A stretch of DNA of 48,356 nucleotides. It comes from Deltaproteobacteria bacterium. Its GTDB lineage: Bacteria; Desulfobacterota; DSM-4660; Desulfatiglandales; HGW-15. Below are positions 25,891 through 33,916 of the stretch, in pieces (position 1 is the first letter of the stretch; every line of letters starts with the position of its first letter). The DNA lies in NCBI GenBank assembly GCA_019308985.1, contig JAFDHB010000012.1:1-48356 (forward strand), written 5' to 3'. The notes beneath the pieces were generated by a model that worked only from the letters and a program-made list of their open reading frames with translations, was not told the origin of the DNA and made no database searches. The translations under genes were made by a program, and so were the position numbers.

Positions 25891-26044
25891 TGGCTTCGTA
25901 AAAAGTCCAATTTCTGCGTTGCGCTTCATCTCGTTGTGATTGCGGCGTACTTCTATGTACGCCTCATCACACGAGATTTGCGCGCCTTGAACTTGAAGCT
26001 TTTTACTTTGCCATCCCAATTTTAAGTTCTTACGAGTTCATCAA
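25887..26044 (-). repeat. Dispersed intergenic repeat, copy D, with a duplicated end
   Basis: A full copy in reverse orientation: TTGATGGCTTCGTAAAAAGT at the left, hairpin GGCGTAC/GTACGCC with the variant loop TTCTAT, and TTACGAGTTCATCAA at the right. The first bases overlap the stop codon of the radical SAM gene. A second degenerate end (TCGACTTTTTGTGAGTTTAT, 26047-26066) follows at once, suggesting repeated insertion or partial duplication. Confidence 0.92.
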
Positions 26045-26149
26045 ATCTCGACTTTTTGTGAGTTTATGATGTTCATTAACGTGTTTGAGCGTCATCTGCA
26101 TGGAATTATCATTTCCTCTGCCTGATTCCATATTTGGGAAGTGGTGCTG

Positions 26150-26851
26150 ATGTCCTATTATCCTATCCTTATCGATCTTACCGGCAAAGAAGTGCTTGTT
26201 GTGGGCGGAGGGGAAGTGGCACAGCGAAAGGTTGATTCCCTGCTTGAGACCGGGGCTATAGTCAAGGTCGTTGCTGAGGATCTCACTCCTCGTCTCAGAA
26301 AACGTTTAGAACGAGGAGAGATAATTTTTCTTGGCCGGGAATTCCGGGAGCAACACCTGGACGGCTCTTTCATGGTTTTTGCCGCAACCAGCAACAAGAG
26401 CTTGAATAGCAGGGTGAGCCAATGGGCAAAGGAGAGGGGTATCCTTGTGAATGCCGTAGATCAACCAAGCGATTGTAGTTTCATCCTGCCTTCTGTTGTG
26501 AGGAGGGGCGACCTCTTGATTTGCATTTCAACGTCGGGGAAGAGCCCTGCCCTGGCAAAGAAAATACGAAAGGAGTTGGAGGTCAGGTTCGGAGAAGAAT
26601 ATGATTTCTTTTTGGTCTTGATGGGGAGATTGAGACAGCTGATACTTGGCCGTGGTCTCGATCACAGGGAAAACAGGAGGATATTTTACAAGCTGGTTGA
26701 TTCGGATCTGCTTGGGTTTCTCAAGGGTTCAGAATGGGAAAAGGCCGCTTCATTGATAAGGGAGGCCACTGGGGTGGAATGGACGGCCGGGGAGATCGAA
26801 GAAATTATCGGGACTTGCCATGGGGCGGAGGTTAAAAATGAACCAATATGA
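26150..26851 (+). CDS. sirC: Precorrin-2 dehydrogenase (siroheme synthase N-terminal type)
   Basis: This 233-residue NAD-dependent enzyme oxidises precorrin-2 to sirohydrochlorin, on the way to siroheme, B12 and the alternative heme pathway. The opening YYPILIDLTGKEVLVVGGGE is the NAD-binding strand-turn-helix, followed by FVFAATSN-like AATSNKSLN and the SGKSPALAKKIRKELE segment. There is no methyltransferase domain, so it is not a full CysG. The ATG at 26150 gives the usual N terminus. It heads a run of five tightly spaced genes and begins about 100 bases after repeat copy D. In sulfate reducers siroheme serves dissimilatory sulfite reductase, though no such gene is in the window. Confidence 0.92.
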   Translation: MSYYPILIDLTGKEVLVVGGGEVAQRKVDSLLETGAIVKVVAEDLTPRLRKRLERGEIIFLGREFREQHLDGSFMVFAATSNKSLNSRVSQWAKERGILVNAVDQPSDCSFILPSVVRRGDLLICISTSGKSPALAKKIRKELEVRFGEEYDFFLVLMGRLRQLILGRGLDHRENRRIFYKLVDSDLLGFLKGSEWEKAASLIREATGVEWTAGEIEEIIGTCHGAEVKNEPI

Positions 26852-26866
26852 CAGGCTGGTGGTATC

Positions 26867-27706
26867 ATGGAATTCTTGATATACAGAATGGCGCTTTTCC
26901 TGATCATTGTGGCTGCAGGAGGGTTTATTGTCTATATAATCAAGCAGCAGAAAGCCGTGTACCAGTGGTCCTACAGGATACTCCTGGTGGGGTTCGCCTT
27001 TCATACCGCCTACTTCGGGATTCAGTACTACAATCTGGGGAGCCAGGCGATCTTTACTCTCAAGGCAGCTTTGTCATTCTTCGCATGGACCATCCTCGGG
27101 GCCTATCTTGTCTTCCATCTGAAGTTCAAGCTGATGATTCTTGGCTCCTTTCTGGCTCCTTTTGCAGCCTGTCTTTTGATTATCTCCTCTACAATTCCAG
27201 GAATGGAAGTCGTTGACAGGCCGGCATTCAAGGGCATGTGGCTTACAGTTCATGTATGGACGACTCTCATGGGAAACGGGGTTTTTGCGGTAACATTTAT
27301 CTCAGCCGTTATGTACCTCTTGCAGGAGCACCAAATAAAGGGTAAGAAACTAGGCCCCCTGTACTATAGGCTCCCCTCCCTTCAGACCCTGGACAGGATC
27401 AATCATTACAGCCTCATGTACGGCTTTCCCCTATTGACCCTAGGGATGATTACTGGGGCTGTCTACGCCCAATCTGCCTTGGGAAAATACTGGCGATGGG
27501 ACCCAAAAGAGGTGTGGTCTTTCGTCACATGGCTATTTTACGCAGTCCTGCTCCACGAGCGGATCGCAGTCGGGTGGCGCGGTAGGAGGACTGCAATCTT
27601 GTCAATTATCGCCTTTTTGGTGCTAATATTTACTTTTGTCGGTGCCAGTCTCTGGCTGAGTGATTATCACAGTTTCAAGAGTTTGGAAGGCCGTATAGCT
27701 CCGTGA
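26867..27706 (+). CDS. ccsA: CcsA/HemX-like cytochrome c assembly membrane protein
   Basis: This 279-residue polytopic protein has about eight membrane helices and is of the CcmC/CcsA heme-handling superfamily. The tryptophan-rich motif is present as GKYWRWDPKEVWSFVTW. Conserved histidines occur at about 130 (LTVHVWTT), 176 (INHYSLMYG) and 226 (LLHERIAVG). Proteins of this type directly before hemA are called HemX and are thought to influence glutamyl-tRNA reductase or heme export; CcsA itself attaches heme to cytochromes c. It starts 15 bases after sirC, and its TGA overlaps the hemA GTG by four bases (GTGA), which indicates translational coupling. Confidence 0.9.
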   Translation: MEFLIYRMALFLIIVAAGGFIVYIIKQQKAVYQWSYRILLVGFAFHTAYFGIQYYNLGSQAIFTLKAALSFFAWTILGAYLVFHLKFKLMILGSFLAPFAACLLIISSTIPGMEVVDRPAFKGMWLTVHVWTTLMGNGVFAVTFISAVMYLLQEHQIKGKKLGPLYYRLPSLQTLDRINHYSLMYGFPLLTLGMITGAVYAQSALGKYWRWDPKEVWSFVTWLFYAVLLHERIAVGWRGRRTAILSIIAFLVLIFTFVGASLWLSDYHSFKSLEGRIAP

Positions 27707-28986
27707 TCGTCATTTTGAACATAGGGATGAATCATCATACAGCCCCTGTTGAGCTGAGGGAGTGCCTTGCCAAGGATCCCCAAAACCTTGATAGGGGCGT
27801 GGCGTTTATACGCGAACAGAGGTGTATCAGGGAGGGTATGTTCCTATCGACCTGCAACCGTGTAGAAGCGCTCTGTGTAACCGGACAGCCGGTCGAGGCG
27901 GAAAAATCCATTATCAGGTTCATGTCCCAGTTGAGCGGCCTGCCTGAGGAGGATTTTCTACCAAACCTTTACGTTCACCAAGACCAGGATGCAGTCAGGC
28001 ATATTTTTCGCGTGGCTTGCAGCCTCGATTCGATGGTGGTAGGGGAGCCTCAGATTCTGGGCCAGATAAAGGATGCCTATTCCATAGCCTCCAGAGAAAA
28101 AATTTCCGGGACAATACTGAATAAGCTCATGCACAGGGCATTCCATGTAGCAAAGCGCGTGAGGACTGAGACAAACATAGCTGACTCGGCCGTATCTATC
28201 AGCTACGCAGCCGTAGAGCTATCAAGAAAGATATTCTATGACCTGAGGGGAAGAAAGGCGCTTCTCATCGGGGCCGGAGAAATGGCCGAACTTGCTGCGA
28301 GACACCTCCTTAGCAATGGAGTCAGCTCGATCTTTGTGTCCAACAGAACCTTTAATCGGGCGGTTCAATTAGCTGAGGCCCTTCAAGGTAAGCCCGTTTC
28401 CTTTGATGAAATCGAGACACTACTCCTGGAAGTGGATATAGTAATAACTTCCACTGCCTCGCCGGGGTATGTCGTCCCTGCCGACATGGTCAAGAGTTCA
28501 ATGAAAAAAAGAAAGAGCCGCCCCCTCTTTTTTATTGACATTGCGGTGCCCAGGGATGTGGATCCTGGTGTAAATGACATTTCAAGCGTGTACCTGTATG
28601 ATATAGACGACCTAAAGGGTGTGATAGATCTGAATCTATCCCAGAGGAAAAAGGAGGCAATAAAGGCTGAAAGGATTGTTGAAGAGGAGGTCATCAAATT
28701 TGAGAAGTGGCTGGAGACCCTTTCGGTGGTGCCTACTATAAAGTCCTTGCGAGAAAAAGCAGAGGCTGTAAGGAGGAGAGAGTTGAGAAAAAGCCAATCC
28801 CTGCTAAAAGACCTATCACCGTTTCAGCGAGAGGGGATAGATCGGCTCACGCTCTCTATTGCAGAAAAGATCATAAATGATCCAATCCTAGTCCTGAAGA
28901 AAAAGGCAGACAGAACTACCCGGGATGTATATCTAGACATGGCGAGGAAACTCTTCAAACTGGACAATGATGAGGACGGTGAATAA
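27703..28986 (+). CDS. hemA: Glutamyl-tRNA reductase
   Basis: This 427-residue enzyme makes glutamate-1-semialdehyde, the first step of tetrapyrrole synthesis by the C5 pathway. The opening MNHHTAPVELRE, the nucleophile Cys51 in LSTCNRVEAL and the segment VGEPQILGQIKDAY are all canonical. The NADPH domain carries LLIGAGEMAELAARHL, and the C-terminal dimerisation helices are complete. GTG is the start, inside the TGA overlap with the upstream membrane gene. In related clusters hemC and cobA/hemD genes often follow; here moaE and moaC follow instead. Confidence 0.97.
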   Translation: MIVILNIGMNHHTAPVELRECLAKDPQNLDRGVAFIREQRCIREGMFLSTCNRVEALCVTGQPVEAEKSIIRFMSQLSGLPEEDFLPNLYVHQDQDAVRHIFRVACSLDSMVVGEPQILGQIKDAYSIASREKISGTILNKLMHRAFHVAKRVRTETNIADSAVSISYAAVELSRKIFYDLRGRKALLIGAGEMAELAARHLLSNGVSSIFVSNRTFNRAVQLAEALQGKPVSFDEIETLLLEVDIVITSTASPGYVVPADMVKSSMKKRKSRPLFFIDIAVPRDVDPGVNDISSVYLYDIDDLKGVIDLNLSQRKKEAIKAERIVEEEVIKFEKWLETLSVVPTIKSLREKAEAVRRRELRKSQSLLKDLSPFQREGIDRLTLSIAEKIINDPILVLKKKADRTTRDVYLDMARKLFKLDNDEDGE

Positions 28987-28988
28987 TC

Positions 28989-29345
28989 ATGGACTTTAAT
29001 GCTATGGTTGCGAAGCTCAAAAGCCACCCACGGGCCGCAGAAATGGGAATGATGGCCTTTCACCTTGGAATAGTGCGGGCCACTTCGCGGGATGGCAAGA
29101 ACGTCGAGGGGCTCGAAGTTGAATACGACTACGATATGATTGCCAATATAATCAGCAATATAAAACAGTTGCCAGGTATTGTTGAAGTTTTGGTTGAGGC
29201 TAGGGAAGGGCGTCTCGGGGTTGGAGACGAAATCCTTGCCGTGGCAATTGCCGGTGATGTTAGAGAGCACGTGTTCCCGGCTCTAGAGGAAGCAGTCAAC
29301 CGAATAAAGGCTGAGGCTAGCAGGAAGAAAGAATACCGGGCTTAG
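28989..29345 (+). CDS. moaE: MoaE-like molybdopterin synthase large-subunit homologue
   Basis: This 118-residue protein has the MoaE fold pattern: MGMMAFHLGIVRATSRDGKN, then EVEYDYDMIANII, GRLGVGDEILAVAIAG and the C-terminal SRKKEY. MoaE holds the active site that adds the dithiolene sulfurs to precursor Z, using MoaD as sulfur donor. Two features differ from typical MoaE: the HR pairs in the HRxGxLxxGD and SAHR segments read AREGRLGVGD and GDVR. The lysine pair near the C terminus remains. It could be a divergent but functional MoaE or a relative with another role. It begins two bases after hemA ends and is followed by moaC. Confidence 0.8.
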   Translation: MDFNAMVAKLKSHPRAAEMGMMAFHLGIVRATSRDGKNVEGLEVEYDYDMIANIISNIKQLPGIVEVLVEAREGRLGVGDEILAVAIAGDVREHVFPALEEAVNRIKAEASRKKEYRA

Positions 29346-29440
29346 ATATCCTCAGGGGGAGTCTCTGACTTGGGACAGTACTTTAGGAGCTGAGCAAGAA
29401 GGCGAGTAGCTCAAGCAGGAAGAAAGGAGTGATATATCCT

Positions 29441-29878
29441 ATGGGAATGGTAGATGTCGGTGAAAAACCTATTGTCAAGCGGAGCGCTGAAGCGGGTGGA
29501 AGGATTTTTGTTTCTGAAGGAACCTTGGAAAAGATTAGAAAAGGGAGTATAAGGAAAGGTGATCCGTTGGTAGTTGCGGAGGTCGCTGCAATGAGTGCTG
29601 CCAAGCAGACCCATACCCTGATTCCCCATTGCCATCAGATACCCCTGGATACAGTAAAAGTGGACTTTTTTGTCCACAAGGACAGCATTGAGGCCAGGTG
29701 TCTGGTAAGGGCGCAGGCAAGGACCGGAGTGGAGATGGAAGCCCTGGTCGGTGTTACTATGGCCTTGAATACCATTTGGGACATGGTGAAATACCTGGAA
29801 AAGGACGCTGAGGGTCAATATCCGGCTACCAGGATAGGGGATGTCAGGGTCTTACATAAGGAAAAGGCGGTGGAATAG
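29441..29878 (+). CDS. moaC: Cyclic pyranopterin monophosphate synthase
   Basis: This enzyme works after MoaA to make cyclic pyranopterin monophosphate for molybdenum or tungsten cofactor. From ATG 29441 it is 145 residues. Conserved MVDVGEKPIVKRSA, the catalytic lysine in AAKQTHTLIPHCHQIPL, the glutamates in TGVEMEALVGV, and IWDMVKYLEK are all present. GTG at 29429 overlaps the AAGGAG ribosome-binding site, so 29441 or 29447 is preferred. It lies 95 bases after moaE on the same strand. MoaA, MoaD and the Mo-insertion genes are not in this window. Confidence 0.95.
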   Translation: MGMVDVGEKPIVKRSAEAGGRIFVSEGTLEKIRKGSIRKGDPLVVAEVAAMSAAKQTHTLIPHCHQIPLDTVKVDFFVHKDSIEARCLVRAQARTGVEMEALVGVTMALNTIWDMVKYLEKDAEGQYPATRIGDVRVLHKEKAVE

Positions 29879-29975
29879 GAGATGTATAAACTTGTACAAA
29901 AGCCACTCAGCCCACCTGAGTTCTCTTAGCGAGCATGCCCTGTGTCCCTGAGAAGCCTTTGTGGAAAGGATCAGA

Positions 29976-30881
29976 ATGCCAAAGATCTATATACTAAACG
30001 GCCCCGAACAGGGCAAATCCTTCGAGCTTGATAAGGACATCATCAGTGTCGGCCGGGCCAGGGAAAATGATATCCAGATTTTGGACAAAACCGTTTCCCG
30101 GAGGCATTTGGAGATAGTTCGCAGGGAGAACAGATATTTTGCCAGGGATCTTGAGAGCCTAAACGGCACATTTCTAGATGGCAGATACATAAGGCCAGGC
30201 GAAGAAGTGGAAATAAGGGAAGGGAGCCCTGTTGTCTTGGGAATGAGTGTAATATGCCTTGGGAAAGGATGCATCGAGCACGTAATGCCTTTTCTCGACT
30301 CCATCGAGCTGACCAAGGACCTGGGGGAAGAGAGCGGGCTGGCTATTCAGCAGAGGAGTAAGACCAACCAAAAGATCATGGAATTGATCTACAGTGTCTC
30401 CCGGATCCTGGATGAGACTACCACCACCAGTATAAAAAGGGCACTGGCAGAGTTGCTGGAAAGTATATTCCAAATCTTGAAGCGCATTGACAGGGCCGCG
30501 ATCCTTTTGATGGATCCCAAGACTGGTAAGGTGATTGAAACCCTTTCGAGGTCCAGGGAGGAGTCGGGAAAAAGCGTTGAGCCATATTGTAGAGAGGTTG
30601 TCAAGAGGGTCATTGAAGAAGGCAGGGCGGTTTTTGTCGCAGACACCCAAAAGTTGGAAGGAGATGAAATAGTCGATACCCTGAAAGTCTCAAGGGTTGC
30701 ATCCGTAATGTGCGTGCCTATCATGAGTGGTTCCCAGGTGAGGGGAGCTGTTTACGTAGATTCACTAAGTACGCCTTACAGTTTTAGGAAAAGAGACCTT
30801 TCCCTATTCATGGATTTGGGTAGGAGAGCAGGCATTGCTTTGGAAGGTGCCCTCCTAAAAGAGAGCCTGGAGCGCGGTTAG
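29976..30881 (+). CDS. FHA domain-GAF domain protein (paralogue 2)
   Basis: This 301-residue paralogue of the protein at 1595-2488 has the same order. The FHA domain (1-95) carries GRARENDIQILDKTVSRRH and LESLNGTFLDG; a ICLGKGC segment and helical linker (YSVSRILDETTTTSIKRALA) follow; the GAF domain (about 150-295) carries VMCVPIMSGSQVRGAVYVDS. Here the FHA core is closer to consensus (SRRH) than in paralogue 1 (SLKH), which favours real phosphothreonine binding. GAAAGGA lies six bases before the ATG. It follows moaC by about 100 bases, and its relation to that operon is unclear. No Ser/Thr kinase is adjacent. Confidence 0.9.
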   Translation: MPKIYILNGPEQGKSFELDKDIISVGRARENDIQILDKTVSRRHLEIVRRENRYFARDLESLNGTFLDGRYIRPGEEVEIREGSPVVLGMSVICLGKGCIEHVMPFLDSIELTKDLGEESGLAIQQRSKTNQKIMELIYSVSRILDETTTTSIKRALAELLESIFQILKRIDRAAILLMDPKTGKVIETLSRSREESGKSVEPYCREVVKRVIEEGRAVFVADTQKLEGDEIVDTLKVSRVASVMCVPIMSGSQVRGAVYVDSLSTPYSFRKRDLSLFMDLGRRAGIALEGALLKESLERG

Positions 30882-31101
30882 GTCATGTCTCCAAGGGGAC
30901 TGAGATCTACCTCCTTCACCAACCCCCTCTTCCTTGAGAAAACAAGTAGATACCAACCTATTGGACTGGAGTAATGCGGCGAACTGCCTTTCAGAGGCCT
31001 CCCCATTGCTCCCTGGCAAGACCCCCTTGACTGGGAGACACAAAACTAATAGATATTGTAAGAGCGTATAAGTGTTAAGCTCTGAGGGAGGACGATGGCC
31101 A

Positions 31102-32442
31102 GTGTCCACTGTAAAGTTGCGACATTCCTGGGGCCCTATTCTGTCCCGTAGGGATTTCTTACGGTACGCGTCCATTTCCGGGATCGGTTTACTCATGGGG
31201 TGTGCCACAAATCCGGTCACCGGCAAGACCCAGTTCATGCTGATAACAGAGGAGCAGGAAATCCTCCTGGATCGCGGAAATTCCCCACACCAATTTTCAT
31301 TGGACTACGGTGAAATCCTAGACAGGAAGCTGAGCGCTTACATAGACCGGACCGGAAAGACCCTGGTACCCCATACCCATCGCCCGCATCTCCCTTACGG
31401 GTTCAAGGTCGTAAACGCCACATATGTCAATGCCTACGCATTCCCCGGGGGTAGCGTAGGAATAACCCGGGGCATCTTGCTCAAACTGGAAAACGAGGCG
31501 GAATTGGCCGGCCTCCTGGGACATGAATTGGGCCATATAAATGCCCGTCATACGGCAGAACAAATGTCTAAGAGTACCTTGGCTGGTCTGTTCGTGGTAG
31601 GTGCAGCAACAGTTGTCGGCCTTAAGAACAAGGCGCTTACGGATCCGGCTGCAACTCTTGGCATGCTCGGCGCAGGTATGCTTCTCGCAGCCTATTCCAG
31701 GGATAATGAGCGTGAGGCTGATTCTCTCGGCATGGAGTATATGGTCAAAGGAGGCTACAACCCCATGGGGATGGTAGGGCTGATGGATATGCTCAGGAGT
31801 CTATCCAAGAAAAAGCCCTCTGCTGCACAAATCCTTTTTGCCACGCACCCCATGAGTGATGAACGGTACGAAAGGGCCCTGCTCTTTTCAAGGACCCGAT
31901 ATGCTAAGTCCAGGAAAGCGCCACTCTATAGGGAGAGATATATGGATAACACAAAGGCCTTGAGGGCCAAGGCGAAGGCCATCATGGCCATGCAAGCGGG
32001 TGAGAGTGCCCTGGTAAGAAAGAAGTATCTCGAGGCCGAAGACAATTTCAAGGAGGCCTTGAAGGAGGCCCCAGATGATTATGCAGGACTCCTTATGATG
32101 TCAAAGTGCCTGATCCTTCAGGGGAGGTATGAAGATGCCGTGAAATATGCCGAGGATGCAAGAGATATGTATGCAGCCGAGGCCCAGGCATATCACATCG
32201 CAGGTTTCGCAAAGATAAAGCTAAAAAGATACTCCGAATCCTATTCAGACTTCATGACCTATGAAAAAATGCTGCCCGGCAATCCAAACACGATCTTTTT
32301 CATCGGCTTGTCCCTGGAGGGGATGCAGAAGATAGAGCGGGCGGCCGGATATTATCATCGTTACCTCCAAGAAGTCTCCTCAGGCGAATACGCGAGGTAT
32401 GCCTACCGTCGCCTTGTGCAATGGGGATACTATCGCCCCTAG
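31102..32442 (+). CDS. M48-family metallopeptidase, Tat-type lipoprotein with TPR tail
   Basis: This is a 446-residue secreted zinc peptidase of the BepA/LoiP type, involved in envelope protein quality control in other bacteria. The N terminus has a twin-arginine motif SRRDFLRY (15-22) and a lipobox LMGC with Cys34, suggesting Tat export and lipid anchoring. The catalytic motif is H141-E-L-G-H145, and the third zinc ligand lies in NEREADSLGME. The C-terminal third (about 290-445) consists of TPR-like helices. The GTG at 31102 has AGGGAGG nine bases upstream. It stands alone. Which membrane it is anchored in cannot be read, but no inner-membrane retention aspartate follows the cysteine. Confidence 0.9.
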   Translation: MSTVKLRHSWGPILSRRDFLRYASISGIGLLMGCATNPVTGKTQFMLITEEQEILLDRGNSPHQFSLDYGEILDRKLSAYIDRTGKTLVPHTHRPHLPYGFKVVNATYVNAYAFPGGSVGITRGILLKLENEAELAGLLGHELGHINARHTAEQMSKSTLAGLFVVGAATVVGLKNKALTDPAATLGMLGAGMLLAAYSRDNEREADSLGMEYMVKGGYNPMGMVGLMDMLRSLSKKKPSAAQILFATHPMSDERYERALLFSRTRYAKSRKAPLYRERYMDNTKALRAKAKAIMAMQAGESALVRKKYLEAEDNFKEALKEAPDDYAGLLMMSKCLILQGRYEDAVKYAEDARDMYAAEAQAYHIAGFAKIKLKRYSESYSDFMTYEKMLPGNPNTIFFIGLSLEGMQKIERAAGYYHRYLQEVSSGEYARYAYRRLVQWGYYRP

Positions 32443-33002
32443 AAATCTTCCCGTAATACCCAATAAGAGGCCCCCGGAAAGGTACCCGGTCGTCGATTGC
32501 GTCAGGGGGATTGCAGTCCTCGTAGACCTTCAATAAGCGGAAATCCTCCTGCTGGAACAGTATTGTAATTGGGCTCTATGATACTCTGATATCGATGTTT
32601 TCTATTGAAGCATAGGGTGGCCTAATCTATAATAATTTTTCTATAAAATTTTAGCCTTTTTCAAGGATTCGGGGCCTCAGCAATCTCTTTCCAGAGGTGA
32701 AAGGCATCGAAGTAATGCTCCATTGTGTGCCACCCAGGCGGTCGGTTACCTGATCGTCATGCCTGGCTTTCCTTACGGCGGATAATGGATAGGGCTATCG
32801 GACCGCTAGGCCCATGCGCCGTGCGTATAGGGTACCACCGAAACGAGTTCATCTCTTCCAAGAGATCCCGAGACCCTGTAGTCCTTTGGCCTTTCGTAGA
32901 GCTGAAATGTTTTACGATTCACTTGAGTTTGGCATCAGGAACATTCAAGAAGAATGGCTGGTTCACCAAAGGCAAGAATTCCTAGTGATCGGGGACAAGA
33001 AA
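32443..33002. other. Long leader region before the cNMP/PilZ gene
   Basis: This 560-bp stretch has a promoter-like pair at 32605-32633 and then about 370 bases without a convincing gene. The frame of the next gene is open back to an ATG at 32814, but those 63 extra codons (opening MRRAYRVPPKRVHLFQ) have no domain and no ribosome-binding site. Confidence 0.5.
32605..32633 (+). promoter_or_regulatory. Candidate sigma-70 promoter for the cNMP/PilZ gene
   Basis: TTGAAG (32605-32610), 17-base spacer, perfect TATAAT (32628-32633). A transcript from here would have a leader of about 360 bases before the ATG at 33003. Confidence 0.55.
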
Positions 33003-33698
33003 ATGGTAACACACAGTTTCTTTAATATCGCAAGGGAAGAGACCTACCAGGATGGTCAAGTTATCTTTGAACAGGGAAGCTCCGGCACCTGGGTATACGT
33101 GATTCTGTCGGGCGCGATAGAAGTATCCAGAACCGTTCGAGGCAGGAAATACATTCTGAGTATACTCCGGGAAGGAGAAGTATTCGGCGAACTTGCCCTG
33201 ATAGGCTCCGTCAAACGCACTGCAACAACCCGGGCGATTGGAGAAACAACTGTAGGGATACTGGATAGAGAGTTCCTGGACGGGGAATTCAACAAGCTGT
33301 CTTCGGACTTCCGATCCATACTCGTGACTTTTGTTCGGAGGTTCGAGAAAATGATAGATCGGATCCAGGAATTCTCAATAAGGGGAAGGGCAAGAATTTC
33401 CAAGAGCCTGTCTCTATCATTCAAGGACCGAGATACATTCATTTCTGCCTACTCGGGAAATATCAGCTCCGGGGGAGTATTCATAGTGACCAAGAACCCC
33501 CTCAAAGTCGGTGAAGAGTTTTTGCTCAAGCTCCAGCTGCCGGACCTAAAGGCACCCCTCCAGATCAGGTGCCGGGTTAGCTGGACACGACAGCAAGAAG
33601 AAGCTACAAAGGAGAGGCCCCCCGGGATGGGAGTCAAATTCGTGGAGATGAGCCAAAGCGATACAAAGATATTAAAGGAATACATCAGCCAAACTTGA
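33003..33698 (+). CDS. Cyclic nucleotide-binding domain fused to a PilZ-like domain
   Basis: This is a 231-residue effector without a DNA-binding domain. Residues about 10-125 form a CAP-like cyclic nucleotide-binding domain, and the phosphate-binding cassette reads GEVFGELALIGSVKRTATTR with the expected Glu and Arg-Thr. Residues about 135-231 are a PilZ-like domain of the myxobacterial type (GNISSGGVFI, PLKVGEEFLLKLQLP, GMGVKFVEM). It lacks an N-terminal RxxxR, so cyclic di-GMP binding is doubtful. The ATG at 33003 is preceded by a GGGGA ribosome-binding site. A membrane class III cyclase at 38267-39574 is a plausible source of the ligand, but this link is inference. Confidence 0.88.
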   Translation: MVTHSFFNIAREETYQDGQVIFEQGSSGTWVYVILSGAIEVSRTVRGRKYILSILREGEVFGELALIGSVKRTATTRAIGETTVGILDREFLDGEFNKLSSDFRSILVTFVRRFEKMIDRIQEFSIRGRARISKSLSLSFKDRDTFISAYSGNISSGGVFIVTKNPLKVGEEFLLKLQLPDLKAPLQIRCRVSWTRQQEEATKERPPGMGVKFVEMSQSDTKILKEYISQT

Positions 33699-33763
33699 TA
33701 GCTTTTTAGGGGTGAGCTTCTTGACAGGGGACATTGGGTTCAGGCGGACGCGGAATTTCTTCC

Positions 33764-33792
33764 TTGACACTGAGTTACCAGTTTCCTATCCT
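33764..33792 (+). promoter_or_regulatory. Candidate promoter for the second XRE-cupin gene
   Basis: Perfect TTGACA (33764-33769), 17-base spacer, TATCCT (33787-33792). It lies about 125 bases before the ATG at 33917. The inverted pair CTTTTCCT (33845-33852) and AGGAAAAG downstream could be an operator. Confidence 0.5.
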
Positions 33793-33916
33793 CCTTTCCG
33801 GGAGAGAATGGTTAGGCCATCCTCTCGAGCTCGGCGTGAACGATCTTTTCCTCGGGACCATGGAAAGGGAAGGAAAAGACCTTTGACTTTAACCTATCTT
33901 ATGTGGTCTTGACGCT

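Noticed and set aside
31027..31057. TTGACT with an A/T-rich stretch before the M48 gene
   Set aside because: The best -10 candidates at correct spacing match consensus poorly.
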